DNA of 64,000 nucleotides, from assembly GCF_029338355.1 (NCBI RefSeq), contig NZ_CP119802.1:682001-746000 (forward strand). Direction: 5' to 3'. Each line of letters starts with the position of its first letter. Position 1 is the stretch's first letter. A program made the translations under genes and the position numbers. Below are positions 8,412 through 17,715 of the stretch, piece after piece. This DNA is from Halosegnis marinus (GTDB taxonomy: Archaea; Halobacteriota; Halobacteria; Halobacteriales; Haloarculaceae). The notes beneath the pieces were generated by a model. That model saw only the letters and a list, made by a program, of their open reading frames with translations. It did not search any database and had not been told where the DNA came from.

Positions 8412-11009
8412 TCAGGCCACCCCCTGTGCCGCGTTCGGCGCGAACGTCGTCCCGTTCACCGTCACGACCCGCGGCGCGGCGGTCGCCTCGCCCGTGTAGG
8501 GGACGTACTGGAGGACGCCGTCGTCGACGAACAGTATCTCCAGGCCGTCGTAGTCGTCGTCCCACTCGAAGCCGGCGACGGGGCCGACGGCGACCCCCTG
8601 CACGAGCTGGTCGGTCCGGCCGGTCGTCTCGTGGATCAGCCGGAGGTTCCCCGAGGAGTCGATCATCGGGAGCCGGGAGCGGTCGCCGTCCCGGTCGAAG
8701 TCGCGGGGCGCGCCGACGCCGATACCGTTGTTCTGGCCGATGCCGCCGTTGGACACCTTCACGTTCTGCCCGCTGCCGGACTGGTAGTAGCGGAGCTGCT
8801 GGCTCCCGTCGATGCTCGTCAGGTCCGGCTCGCCGTCGGCGTTCTGGTCCGCGACGCCGGCGACGCCGGAGACGCCGTTGTTGAGCCCGACGGTCGGCAC
8901 CCGCTCGGGGTCGCGGAAGGCGGTCACCGTGGCGACGCGGTTGTCCGTCGTCGCGTAGAAGACGACCAGCTCGCCGTTCCACTCGCCGACGGACAGCAGG
9001 CTCTTCGACTTCGCGGCGTCGTCCGCGAGCACCTGCGTCTCGTTGTTCGCGTCGATGAGCAGCAGGGTGTTCGAGGCGTTCACGTACGGTATCTCGGCGA
9101 GCCCGTCCGCGTCGAAGTCGACCTCCATCGGGCCGATGACCTGCGGGTTCACGGCGGCGTAGCGGCGCACGGTGCGGTTCCGGGACAGCGTCGTCAGCCG
9201 GCCGCCGGCGTTCCCGTCGCGGAAGACGATGCGGTCGTGGCCGACACGGGAGGGGCCGGTGACCGTCAGCGACCGCCCGACGCCGTAGCGGGTCGGCTCG
9301 CCGGGCGCGATGCGGGCCACGCCGCGGCGGCTCGTCCCCTCGGTGTCGTAGGTGAGCGGCGCCTGTATCGCGTAGACCCCCGGGCCGGCGTAGGGGTAGC
9401 GACCGCTCGCCGGGGCGTGGAAGTTCTCGTGCCGGAGCCGCGTGTGCGAGGCCGAGCCGGTCCCGAGCGCGAACGAGTACGTGCCGGCGATCTCGTCGCC
9501 GTTGCGGTACGACACCGTGTACGGGCGTTCGAGGCCGGGCGCGAACGGGAACGCCTGCTCGCCGTCGACCGTCCCGCGGGTGAGGTCGACGCTCACGCCG
9601 TCCGCGTCCGTCCGGGAGCGGACCGTGACGTTCGACCCGTTCCGACGGGTGGCGACCGTCGCCTCGCCGCTCGTCGCGCTCTCGAAGACGTGGACGTCCC
9701 ACGTCGCGCCGTCGCGCCCCTCGAACCGGACGTGGAAGGTGTCGTCGAGCGCGTCGGCGTCGTCGCTCCGGCGGTTCGGTACGTCCGCGAGCGAGGCGCG
9801 CACCGCGCCGAGACGGAACCGCCGCACGGTGTCCGTCTCGACCAGCGTCCAGTTCGCGGCGTCCGGCGCCGCGCCCGTCTCCGGAACCGCGAAGCGCGCG
9901 CCCGTCCCGGGGACGCCGCTCACGCGGAACGGGGGCGCGCCGCCCGTCCGCCCGCCGCCGTCGGCCAGCGTCTCGCGGACGGCGACGGTCCTCGCGAGCG
10001 TGTCGGCGTTGCCGGCGTCGTCGGTGACCGTGAGCGCGACGCGCAGGTCGGCGCCCGCGGCCACGGTCGTCGGCACCGTCTCCGTGACCGTCTCGCCGGT
10101 GAGCGTCTCCGTCGAGCCGTTCGGGTAGGTAACGGTCCACTCGTAGCCCGCGATGTCGCCGTTCGCGTCGCGGCTTCCCGAGGCGTCGAGCGTGATCTCG
10201 TCGCCCTGCACGGCGACGGCGGGCGCGAAGCCGAACGTCGCGTTCGGCGGGAGCTCGGTGCTGTCACCCCCCTCGTACACGGGGACGAACCGCGTCGCCG
10301 TCGACGTCGCGCCGTCGTCGTCGGTGACGACGAGCGTCACGTTCCAGTGGCCCGACTCGGGGACGTTCGCGAACGCCACCGTCTCGTTCGTCGTCGTCTC
10401 CGTCAGGACGGTGTCGCCCTCGCGGACGACCCACCGGTAGGAGGCGACCGCGCCGTCGGCGTCCGTCGCGTTCGAGGCGTTCAGGTAGAGGGTCTCGCCG
10501 ACCGCGGGGTAGTGGGGCGCGCTCTGGTCGGCGACCGCGACCGGGTCGCCCGTCGCGTCGGTGTCGTCGTAGTACGAGAACGTCGCGTACGGCCCGCGGT
10601 TGCCGGTCGTGTTCCCGCAGTCGGTGTTGCGCGCGAGGAAGGCACACGGCTCGGTCTGGCGGACGACGACCCCGTCCTCGACGCGGACCGGGTCCATCGA
10701 GGCGTACGCGCCGCTTCGGGCGGCGTACTGTGCCGCGACGAGCCTGTTGACCGCGAAGGCTCGGTCGAGGACGGCGTCGGTCGCGGCCGAGCGGTTCGGG
10801 TGACGCTCCCCGTTCCCCCGGACGAGCGCCCGCCCGAGTTCGCGGGTCATCGCCCCCTCGTAGTCGGCGGCGGCGTCCACGTCCGCGGCGGCGTCGCGCG
10901 TCCGCAGGTCCTCCGTGAACAGCACCCCGTTGAGCACGACCACCAGCGCCGTGAGGCTCACCGCGATGACCAACCCCCCGATGAGTAGCTGTTGGCCCCG
11001 GTCGCTCAC
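8412..11009 (-). CDS. Large pilin-anchored surface protein with PKD and VCBS-type repeats (adhesin candidate)
   Basis: An 865-residue surface protein whose start GTG (11009) overlaps the upstream stop as GTGA; an ATG 9 nt further up is the alternative. The N-terminus VSDRGQQLLIGG leads into one hydrophobic helix (LVIAVSLTALVVVLNGVLF), a pilin-like anchor. Two PKD-like beta-sandwich domains follow (about residues 180-360; ATDADGAVASYRW and SGSRDANGDIAGYEW motifs). The C-terminal half has repeated calcium-loop-like motifs (DFDADGLAEI, DQNADGEPDL, DFDRDGDRS, DDDYDGLEI), as in FG-GAP/VCBS beta-propellers. Many Asn-X-Ser/Thr sites suggest glycosylation. Such a protein in a pilus operon is a good candidate for a tip adhesin. 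Confidence 0.8.
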   Translation of the reverse strand: MSDRGQQLLIGGLVIAVSLTALVVVLNGVLFTEDLRTRDAAADVDAAADYEGAMTRELGRALVRGNGERHPNRSAATDAVLDRAFAVNRLVAAQYAARSGAYASMDPVRVEDGVVVRQTEPCAFLARNTDCGNTTGNRGPYATFSYYDDTDATGDPVAVADQSAPHYPAVGETLYLNASNATDADGAVASYRWVVREGDTVLTETTTNETVAFANVPESGHWNVTLVVTDDDGATSTATRFVPVYEGGDSTELPPNATFGFAPAVAVQGDEITLDASGSRDANGDIAGYEWTVTYPNGSTETLTGETVTETVPTTVAAGADLRVALTVTDDAGNADTLARTVAVRETLADGGGRTGGAPPFRVSGVPGTGARFAVPETGAAPDAANWTLVETDTVRRFRLGAVRASLADVPNRRSDDADALDDTFHVRFEGRDGATWDVHVFESATSGEATVATRRNGSNVTVRSRTDADGVSVDLTRGTVDGEQAFPFAPGLERPYTVSYRNGDEIAGTYSFALGTGSASHTRLRHENFHAPASGRYPYAGPGVYAIQAPLTYDTEGTSRRGVARIAPGEPTRYGVGRSLTVTGPSRVGHDRIVFRDGNAGGRLTTLSRNRTVRRYAAVNPQVIGPMEVDFDADGLAEIPYVNASNTLLLIDANNETQVLADDAAKSKSLLSVGEWNGELVVFYATTDNRVATVTAFRDPERVPTVGLNNGVSGVAGVADQNADGEPDLTSIDGSQQLRYYQSGSGQNVKVSNGGIGQNNGIGVGAPRDFDRDGDRSRLPMIDSSGNLRLIHETTGRTDQLVQGVAVGPVAGFEWDDDYDGLEILFVDDGVLQYVPYTGEATAAPRVVTVNGTTFAPNAAQGVA

Positions 11010-11581
11010 GCCCGCCATACGACCACCCGTATCTCCACGACGTTGTACACCGGTCCGGACACCGCGTCGGGCGCGTAGAAGCCGTCCGTCCCCCCGAGCG
11101 TGACGTTCGGGTTCGCGGGCGCGGTGAGCGTGTCGTCGTCGTACAGCGTCACGACGGTCGTCGCCGCGGTCGCGGTGTCGGGGGGCGTCCCCTGATACAC
11201 CAACCCGCGGGTCGCGTGCGAACTGTTGCCCGCCCGGTAGGTGACGTAGACGTTGTACGCGACGCGGCGGTCGCCGAGCGCCCCGCGCAGGGTGTCGCCG
11301 AACGCGGTCGGGGGGCCGCCGACGTACCCCTCGCGGCGCGCGCCGTCGAAGGTCCGCGAGGTGAGGTTCCAGTAGCGGACGGTCCCGCGGAGTTCGCCCG
11401 CCGCCGCGGCCGTGTCGAGGGTGTCGGACGCGAGCGTCCCCTGCCGGTCCTCCAGGAACTGGTTCGTCGTGGAGGCGGCGAGCGGCGTGACGACGGCCGA
11501 CTGGAGCGCGAAGACGACCGCGCCCACGACGAGCAGGGCGGCCGCGACCCCTTCCAGCGCGCGGGCCTGCCCGCGGTTCAC
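11006..11581 (-). CDS. Pilin-like protein of the pilus operon
   Basis: A 191-residue protein with GTG start at 11581 forming a GTGA overlap with the preceding stop; a second GTG lies one codon upstream. The N-terminus VNRGQARALEG precedes a hydrophobic helix (VAAALLVVGAVVFALQSAVV), followed by an extracellular domain with sequons and a 'YNVYVTYRAGN' strand. It fits the recurring small pilin-like families next to haloarchaeal pilC genes. The exact function is unknown; a minor pilin or platform component is inferred. Confidence 0.75.
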   Translation of the reverse strand: MNRGQARALEGVAAALLVVGAVVFALQSAVVTPLAASTTNQFLEDRQGTLASDTLDTAAAAGELRGTVRYWNLTSRTFDGARREGYVGGPPTAFGDTLRGALGDRRVAYNVYVTYRAGNSSHATRGLVYQGTPPDTATAATTVVTLYDDDTLTAPANPNVTLGGTDGFYAPDAVSGPVYNVVEIRVVVWRA

Positions 11582-12033
11582 CACACGACCACCCGGACGG
11601 TGTACCGCTCCCCGTCGAGCAGGGCGGTCCTGACCGCGACGGTCCCCTCGGCCGGAACGTCCGCCGGTCCGCGCGCGAGGGTCGTGTTCGCGTAGGAGAC
11701 GACGCCCGTCCCGTTCTCGACGGTGACGCGGGCGCTCCCGTCGCCGAGGCCGAGCGCGTCGGACACCGGCCCGGGCGAGTACGGACAGCCCGGACGCGGG
11801 GCGTCCGCGAAGAAGCCCACCGTGCAGGCCGGCGCGAGCGCGCCCGGCGACTCGCCCGCGAGCAGGCCGTCGACGAGGTGGGTCGCCGCGCGGTCGGCCG
11901 TCACCGGGGTGCCCTGGACCACCTCGAACGGCGCGAACACGGACGGGACGAACAGGAAGACGAAGCCGACGGTGAGCAGGAAGACGCTCACGCCGACGGC
12001 GAAATCGAGGGTCGTCTGGCCCCGCGCGCTCAT
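11578..12033 (-). CDS. Pilin-like protein of the pilus operon
   Basis: A 151-residue protein, ATG at 12033 overlapping the pilC stop as ATGA. MSARGQTTLDFAVG is followed by a hydrophobic helix (VSVFLLTVGFVFLFVPSVF), a typical prepilin-like 'RGQTTLDF' N-terminus seen in haloarchaeal pilus operons. Two cysteines (CTVGFF..PGC) in the extracellular part could form a disulphide. Its place directly after pilC suggests a conserved accessory subunit. Annotated relatives are usually known only by DUF numbers. Confidence 0.78.
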   Translation of the reverse strand: MSARGQTTLDFAVGVSVFLLTVGFVFLFVPSVFAPFEVVQGTPVTADRAATHLVDGLLAGESPGALAPACTVGFFADAPRPGCPYSPGPVSDALGLGDGSARVTVENGTGVVSYANTTLARGPADVPAEGTVAVRTALLDGERYTVRVVVW

Positions 12034-14045
12034 GTCGCCAGCCACACCAGCATCGGGAACGCGAGCAGGACGACGGCGAACTTCACCCCGTCGAGCAGTT
12101 TCCCCGAGCGCATGAACCCGGAGATGAACCCCGCCGCGACGGCCTGTATCGTCACCGCGTGGAAGAAGTACATCTCCAGTTTGGGGACGTCGATGCCGCC
12201 GCCGAAGCCGCCACCCGCCCCCCCACTGCCGCCACCGCCGCCGCTCGCGGCGAGCTGTGCCATCGGGCCGAGGAACTTGATCTTCAGGATGGCGATGACG
12301 CCGAGCATCGTGAGGAAGGCCATGATGATGATGACCATCTGCATCCGCGCGCCCTGCTTCTGCTCGCGGGCGAGGTCGTCCTGGTTCTCGGAGGCCTGTG
12401 CCGCGGTGGAGAGCACGTCCGTTATCTCCGAGGAGGCCTCCTGGGCCTCGCTGACGAGCTTCACCGAGCGCGCCAGCCGGGGGACGGCGTAGCGGTTGTT
12501 CATCTCCACGAGCGCCTGCTTCATCGAGGTGCCGTAGACGACCTTTCCGCGGATGGCCTCGAACTCGCGGGCCAATCGGCCGGAGGAGGTCTCCGCGACC
12601 GTCCCGAACGACTCCAGGAGCGTCTGGCCGGTGTCGTTCGCCGAGGCGAGCTTCCGGAGCGAGTCGGTCAGCTTGTTCGTGATGCCCGCGCTCTCGCGCT
12701 GTTTCAGCTGGTAGAACACCGCGAAGGGGAGCCCCGTGATGTAGACGGGCGCGTAGACGAGTACCGCCGTCCCGACGAGGTAGTGGTCGACGAACGCGTC
12801 GAAGCTCGTCGGCACGACGCCGGAGGCGACGGCGAAGCCGACGACGACGAGCGACAGCGGCACCGTCAACAGGAGGGTGAGCTCCGGCCGCTCGCGGAAC
12901 AGCCGGTAGGGGTACCGGAGGACCGCCTTCATCTGGATGGTGCCCTCGCGCGAGCGGATCTCGTCGAACAGCGCGTAGTCGTCGTCGTACCCCTCGATGG
13001 GGCCGAGCGACAGCATCGAGCCGGTGTCCCGGTACTCCACGTCGGCCGGGTGGAGGTAGCCGTCGCCGGGGTCGTCCTGCTTCACCGTCGCGATCATCAC
13101 GATGAAGCCGCCCGACAACAGCGGGATGAGCGCGTACACCGTCCCCGTCAGGAGGAGGGGCTTGGGGCCGCTCATCAGCGAGACGGAAACGAGCATGATG
13201 ATGAGCAGCAGGGGGAACAGCGACAGCGTGAGGTACATCTCGCCGAACAGCTGGAGGGTTTCGAGGGTGGCCTCCTGCTGCTGTTTCGCCGTCCGCATGT
13301 GCTTCTCCTTCTTCTGGTCGAGGAACTCCGTCATGTCCCCGCCCGACGAGAGGATGGAGAGCATGTCGGTGAGGAACTGCGAGAACTCGTCGGAGGGGGT
13401 CTGTGTCGCACGGTTGCGGATGGTCGTCCGGTACGCCTTGTCGAAGTAGCCCGTCTCGTTGAGTATCACCTGGAACTCGCGGGACACCTCGCCGTACACG
13501 TCCTCCGCCTCGGCGACGGCCTCCAGTATCTCGAGCTGATTGAGCCCGCCGATGGAGAGCGCGTACATGAAGGAGACGGCGTCGGGCATCAGGACGTTTA
13601 TCTCGCGTTTGCGCGCGCCGGCCTGTATCCAGAGGTTGCCGACGGGCGCGCCGAAGCCGGCGAGGAAGCCGAGCGAGCCGAGCACCAGCCCAGACAGCAG
13701 GAGGAACAGCGGCACCTGTAGCGCCTCGGCGGCGTTGCGCGCGGCCGCGTTCGGCCACGGGATGTCCACGACGGCGCCGAGGTTCGGGTCGACGAACAGC
13801 AGGACGGCGTAGGCGACGGCGACGCCGAGCAGCCACAGCACGGTGCCGACGGCGAGCCCGTAGCCGAGCGCGACCGAGAGGAACATCTCGACGGGGTCGT
13901 CCCGGAGCGTCTGTGCCAGCTTCTCGTCGACGCTCGCCACGAAGTCGGAGTCGTCGCCGAACAGCCGCTCGTAGAGGGGGTACAGCGCGTCGCCGACCCG
14001 CTCGGTCGCCGGGCGGGACATCCCCGCCCCCGTCGGCGCGGCCAT
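12030..14045 (-). CDS. pilC: Type IV pilus platform membrane protein PilC (T2SS-F/TadC-like)
   Basis: A 671-residue polytopic membrane protein that anchors the PilB motor and guides pilin assembly. It has two T2SS-F-type cytoplasmic helical domains: one around residues 165-280 (MPDAVSFMYALSIGGLNQLEILEAVAE and SILSSGGDMTEF) and a second around 430-570 (ITNKLTDSLRKLA, TGQTLLES, GTSMKQALVEMNNRY), each followed by paired transmembrane helices; a glycine-rich loop lies near residue 610. Length fits archaeal PilC/FlaJ proteins with duplicated domains. It overlaps pilB (ATGA) upstream and the next pilin-like gene downstream. Confidence 0.92.
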   Translation of the reverse strand: MAAPTGAGMSRPATERVGDALYPLYERLFGDDSDFVASVDEKLAQTLRDDPVEMFLSVALGYGLAVGTVLWLLGVAVAYAVLLFVDPNLGAVVDIPWPNAAARNAAEALQVPLFLLLSGLVLGSLGFLAGFGAPVGNLWIQAGARKREINVLMPDAVSFMYALSIGGLNQLEILEAVAEAEDVYGEVSREFQVILNETGYFDKAYRTTIRNRATQTPSDEFSQFLTDMLSILSSGGDMTEFLDQKKEKHMRTAKQQQEATLETLQLFGEMYLTLSLFPLLLIIMLVSVSLMSGPKPLLLTGTVYALIPLLSGGFIVMIATVKQDDPGDGYLHPADVEYRDTGSMLSLGPIEGYDDDYALFDEIRSREGTIQMKAVLRYPYRLFRERPELTLLLTVPLSLVVVGFAVASGVVPTSFDAFVDHYLVGTAVLVYAPVYITGLPFAVFYQLKQRESAGITNKLTDSLRKLASANDTGQTLLESFGTVAETSSGRLAREFEAIRGKVVYGTSMKQALVEMNNRYAVPRLARSVKLVSEAQEASSEITDVLSTAAQASENQDDLAREQKQGARMQMVIIIMAFLTMLGVIAILKIKFLGPMAQLAASGGGGGSGGAGGGFGGGIDVPKLEMYFFHAVTIQAVAAGFISGFMRSGKLLDGVKFAVVLLAFPMLVWLAT

Positions 14046-16396
14046 CAGTCGTCACCCTCCGCCGAGTCGAGCGCGTCGAACTCCGCGTCGGGGTCCGGAG
14101 TCGGCGTCCCGTCCACGGACACGTCGGCGTCGGGGAACGGCTCGTCGGCGCCGCGGTCGGCCGGCTCGAAGTCCAACCCGGCGGCCGCGTCGGTGAAGCC
14201 GTCGGGCAACACGTCCGCGAGCACCTCGGCCACGTCGTCGGGCAGCGACTCGCGGTACTCGGGGAACAGCTCCGCCTCCGCGGTCTCCATCACCTCGCGC
14301 GTCTCCGCGAGCATCGCCTCGTCCGGGTTCGGGCGCGGGACGAGTTCCTCCTTCTCGGGGTCGACGTCTATCTGGACGGACTCCATCTCGCGGAGGTTCT
14401 CCAGAGTCTCGTAGAGCCGGCCGTTCGCCATCAGCGCGAGGATGGTCTCCGGGTCGTTGATGAACGCCTGCACCGCCCCGGCTACCTCGGTATACTTGTT
14501 CAGGCCGTTGCGGATGAGATAGGCGAGCAGCACCCGCCGGACGAACAGCTCCCGGTCGAGTTTCTCCTGCGTCCAGCCGCGGTCGAACTTGATGCGTTCG
14601 AGCACCGAGGGGTTGGGCGTCTCGTCGAACTCGTCGCGCTCCGCGCTCCACACGTACACGTCCTCGACGTTGATCTCGTTGTTCTCGGCGTCGTAGTCGT
14701 TGATGGCGGAGATGCTCTGGTTCCGCCGGACCTTGTTGCCGTCCACGCGCGTCTGCGCCTGAATCGAGACGAGGTCGAGGGCCGTGAACATCGTCTTCGA
14801 GACGTTGATGGGGTCGGTCGTGAACCGCTTCATCACCTCGCCGACGGAGTCCGCGTGGAACGTCGTGTAGGTCGTGTGGCCGGTGGACATGACCTGGAAC
14901 AGCGTCCGGCCCTCCTCGCCGCGTATCTCGCCCATCACGATGTACTCCGGTCGCTGGCGGAGCGCGGCCTCGAGCAGGTCGAACTCGTCCACGTCGCCCT
15001 TGTCGTCGTCCGAGAAGGACGGCCGGGTGACCGAGGCGACCCAGTTCCGCTGGGGGAGCTCGACCTCGCGGGTGTCCTCGATGGAGACGATCTTCGCCTT
15101 CGACGGGATGAACAGCGACACCGCGTTCAGGCTCGTGGTCTTCCCCGACGCCGTCCCGCCCGCGAATATCAGGCTCTTGTTGTTCTCGATACAGAGCCAC
15201 AGGAACGCCATCTGGTCGAGACCGAACGTGTTCCAGTTGACGAGGTCAACGGGGGTGAACGGGACGTCCTTGAACTGCCGAATCGTGTAGTTCGTCCCGT
15301 GGTCCGACACCTCCTCGCCGAGGGTGAGCTGGGCGCGCGAGCCGTCGGGGAGCGTACAGTCCACCTGGGGCTGGCGCTTCGAGATGCCCTTCCCCGAGCG
15401 CTGGGCGAGCTTCACGACGAACTCGTCGAGCGTGTCCGTGCCGTGTTGGATGTTCGAGATTATCTGCTCGTACTCCGTGTGGTAGACGAAGACGGGCATC
15501 TCGTAGCCGTCCACGGAGATGTCCTCCACGTTGATGTCGTGTTTGACGGGGTCGATACGCTGGTAGCCGATGAAGTCGCGCTTCAGGTAGTACAGTATCT
15601 TGCGGAGCTGGTACGGGGTGAGCGTGGCCGCGTCCTCCGCGACGACGGCCGGCTCCGGGCGGGCGCTCCGGCCGTGCAGCCGCCCGAGTCGATGGGCGTC
15701 GGCGTAGATGCTGTCGGTCGACCGCTCCGTCTCCTCGGGCTCCTCGTCGCCGCCGAACAGCCCCGACAGCGAGAGGTCGAGGTCGAAATCGAGGGCCGGC
15801 TTCAGCCGCGCGGCCAGCCCCTCGTCGGTCGGCTCCTCGGCGACGACGCCGTACTGCTCGACGTGGCGCATCGTCTCCGCCTCGATGACGCCGGCGCGTT
15901 CCACCTCCGAGCCGTCGGTGGCGACCGCCCCCTCGCCGGCGTACTTCAGCGACGAGGAGAGCTTCTCGACGAGGAACTCGTGCATCCGGTCCTCCACCTC
16001 GGTCAGGTACGGCTCGACGGCGTAGTACTTCAGCTCGTTCCCGGTCGTCGAGCGGTATATGACGACGAAGGCGAACGGCTGGTTCACCCAGTAGCGCTCC
16101 ACCTCCTTCAGGTTCGGCTTCTTCGCCATCGGCACCGCCTTCTCCAGGTCGTAGCGCGTGACGACGCTCTCGCCGCCGCGCGCCGTGTTGAAGAAGGCGT
16201 CCTCGTCGAGCCCCTCGGGGACGTTCACGGTGCGCTCCGCGACCACCTCGTCGAGGGCGTCGCCGGCGGTGCCGGCGGACGCCACCTGTACGGCCAGGTC
16301 GCCGAACGCGTCGTCGCGGAGGCGGCGCGCCTCCTCGTCGAGGTCGGCACCCGCCGTCGGCTCCGCGGAGCCGTCGTCCTCCGTGTCGGCACTCAT
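14045..16396 (-). CDS. pilB: Type IV pilus assembly ATPase PilB (GspE family)
   Basis: A 783-residue secretion ATPase that powers pilus assembly from the cytoplasmic face. The C-terminal half holds Walker A GGTASGKTT (residues 413-421, Lys419), the Asp box/ED motif SIEDTREVELPQRNW, Walker B IVMGEIRGEEG and the His box GHTTYTTFHA. The N-terminal domain is long and acidic, as in haloarchaeal PilB proteins. It is the first gene of a seven-gene operon whose members mostly overlap by 4 nt. It diverges from the KaiC-like gene at 16539 across a 142-bp spacer. Confidence 0.95.
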   Translation of the reverse strand: MSADTEDDGSAEPTAGADLDEEARRLRDDAFGDLAVQVASAGTAGDALDEVVAERTVNVPEGLDEDAFFNTARGGESVVTRYDLEKAVPMAKKPNLKEVERYWVNQPFAFVVIYRSTTGNELKYYAVEPYLTEVEDRMHEFLVEKLSSSLKYAGEGAVATDGSEVERAGVIEAETMRHVEQYGVVAEEPTDEGLAARLKPALDFDLDLSLSGLFGGDEEPEETERSTDSIYADAHRLGRLHGRSARPEPAVVAEDAATLTPYQLRKILYYLKRDFIGYQRIDPVKHDINVEDISVDGYEMPVFVYHTEYEQIISNIQHGTDTLDEFVVKLAQRSGKGISKRQPQVDCTLPDGSRAQLTLGEEVSDHGTNYTIRQFKDVPFTPVDLVNWNTFGLDQMAFLWLCIENNKSLIFAGGTASGKTTSLNAVSLFIPSKAKIVSIEDTREVELPQRNWVASVTRPSFSDDDKGDVDEFDLLEAALRQRPEYIVMGEIRGEEGRTLFQVMSTGHTTYTTFHADSVGEVMKRFTTDPINVSKTMFTALDLVSIQAQTRVDGNKVRRNQSISAINDYDAENNEINVEDVYVWSAERDEFDETPNPSVLERIKFDRGWTQEKLDRELFVRRVLLAYLIRNGLNKYTEVAGAVQAFINDPETILALMANGRLYETLENLREMESVQIDVDPEKEELVPRPNPDEAMLAETREVMETAEAELFPEYRESLPDDVAEVLADVLPDGFTDAAAGLDFEPADRGADEPFPDADVSVDGTPTPDPDAEFDALDSAEGDD

Positions 16397-16503
16397 CGAC
16401 CGCTCCCCCGCCCGAACCGCGTCGCTGCGCGCTCGTACGGTTCGTTACGCTGCATTGTCACACGGGACACGAGAATCGCCGAAAAAGGTGCAGGGGAGGG
16501 TGC

Positions 16504-16516
16504 CGGTTTTATACGC
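16504..16516 (+). promoter_or_regulatory. TATA-like box for the KaiC-like gene
   Basis: The run gttttatac at about 16506-16514 lies about 25-33 nt before the GTG at 16539. This supports the GTG as a leaderless start. The rest of the 16397-16538 spacer should hold the pilB promoter, but no second clear box is visible. Confidence 0.5.
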
Positions 16517-16538
16517 GAGACGGACGCACGTCTCCGTC

Positions 16539-17162
16539 GTGACCCGTTTCACGACCGGCACCGGCCCCCTCGACCGCGAACTCGACGGGGGGTTCGAACC
16601 GGGGGCGCTCGTCGCCTACGTCGCCGGGCCGGCCGTGCAAGCGGAGACGCTGTTGTACCAGCTCGCCGCACAGCGTCCCACGACGTACGTGACGACCGTC
16701 ACCCCCGAGCGGAAGGTCCGCGAGGCGGTCGACGGAATCGCGGGAGTGGGCGGGGCCGACGGCCTCGACACCGTCGCCGTCGCGCCCGACGCCTCGGTCG
16801 CGTCGTTCGCGGAGCGGCTCGACGTGCGCGAGGACTCGTACGTGCTCGTGGACGCGGTCGACCTGTTCGAGCGGAGCGACCCCGCCGACTACCACGCCTT
16901 CCTCGGGGAGTTCGCCGACCGGCTCGACGAGCGGGGGGCCGTCGGCGTCCTCCACGCCGTCGAGGGCGCCGACGTGTCCGCGACCCGCGACTGGACGCTC
17001 CGGGCGGCCGACGTCGTCGTCCGGCTCGCGGTGGCCTTCGAGGGCATCGAGCCGGAGACGCTCCTTCGGGTCCAGCGGACCCGCGGCGCTGACCCGCCCG
17101 AGGAGGCGCTGAAGGTGAAGCTCGGCGCCGAGGTGGAGATAGACACCTCCTGGGACATGTGA
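16539..17162 (+). CDS. KaiC/RadA-like protein with degenerate P-loop
   Basis: A 207-residue single RecA/KaiC-fold protein. It begins VTRFTTGTGPLDRELDGGFEPGALVAYV, the usual KaiC opening, but the P-loop position reads AGPAVQAETLLYQL instead of GxxGxGKT, so the lysine and serine/threonine needed for ATP are missing. Later strands (SYVLVDAVDLFE, GAVGVLHAVEG, ADVVVRLAV) follow the KaiC order up to the characteristic LKVKLGAEVEIDTSWDM end. The GTG start agrees with a TATA box at leaderless distance. Divergent from pilB, it may regulate the pilus operon, but that is inference. Confidence 0.8.
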   Translation: MTRFTTGTGPLDRELDGGFEPGALVAYVAGPAVQAETLLYQLAAQRPTTYVTTVTPERKVREAVDGIAGVGGADGLDTVAVAPDASVASFAERLDVREDSYVLVDAVDLFERSDPADYHAFLGEFADRLDERGAVGVLHAVEGADVSATRDWTLRAADVVVRLAVAFEGIEPETLLRVQRTRGADPPEEALKVKLGAEVEIDTSWDM

Positions 17163-17163
17163 C

Positions 17164-17715
17164 TCACCGGAGCGCGGCCGCGACGAGGAACGCGCCGACG
17201 AGCAGCAGCGTCACCGCCGCCGTCGAGGGCGCGCCCGCGGAGAACCGATAGACGGCGTAGGCCGCCCCGGTCGCGAGCGCGAGCACGCCGACGCTCGTCG
17301 CCGCCCGCGCCGCCACCAGCCGCCCCGTCCGGGCGCCCAGGCCGAGCTGTTCGGCGACGGACAGCCCTGTCTCCCCCGTGTCGTAGGCGACGAGCGCAGC
17401 GGCCGTCGCGACGAGCAGGGGCTCGACCGACGCGCCCGCGGCCCCCGCCACGAGCACCCCGACGACCAGCGCGCCGACGCCCGCGTCGAGCAGCGTCCCG
17501 GAGCGGCGCGACAGCGCGACGGCGACGAGGACCGCGCCGAGGAAGCCGACGGCCGCGGCGACGGGGACGACGGCGAGCGCCGCGGCCGCGACCAGCGCCG
17601 CCGAGAGCGTCGCCGCGCGGGCGAGGTCCGGGACGCCGGCCTCGAACCCCGCCGGCTCGGTCTCGGTGTCGCCCGAGCGCGGCCCGGCGCGGGCGCCCGA
17701 GGCGTCGTCGCTCAC
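17164..17715 (-). CDS. Membrane protein of the DUF58 operon
   Basis: A 183-residue protein with GTG start at 17715 overlapping the DUF58 stop (GTGA). After an acidic 30-residue N-terminus there are about five to six transmembrane helices, almost entirely Ala/Val/Leu/Gly. It corresponds in place and topology to the small membrane protein (DUF7519-like) that ends MoxR-DUF58 type operons in haloarchaea. No catalytic motif is seen. Confidence 0.72.
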   Translation of the reverse strand: MSDDASGARAGPRSGDTETEPAGFEAGVPDLARAATLSAALVAAAALAVVPVAAAVGFLGAVLVAVALSRRSGTLLDAGVGALVVGVLVAGAAGASVEPLLVATAAALVAYDTGETGLSVAEQLGLGARTGRLVAARAATSVGVLALATGAAYAVYRFSAGAPSTAAVTLLLVGAFLVAAALR

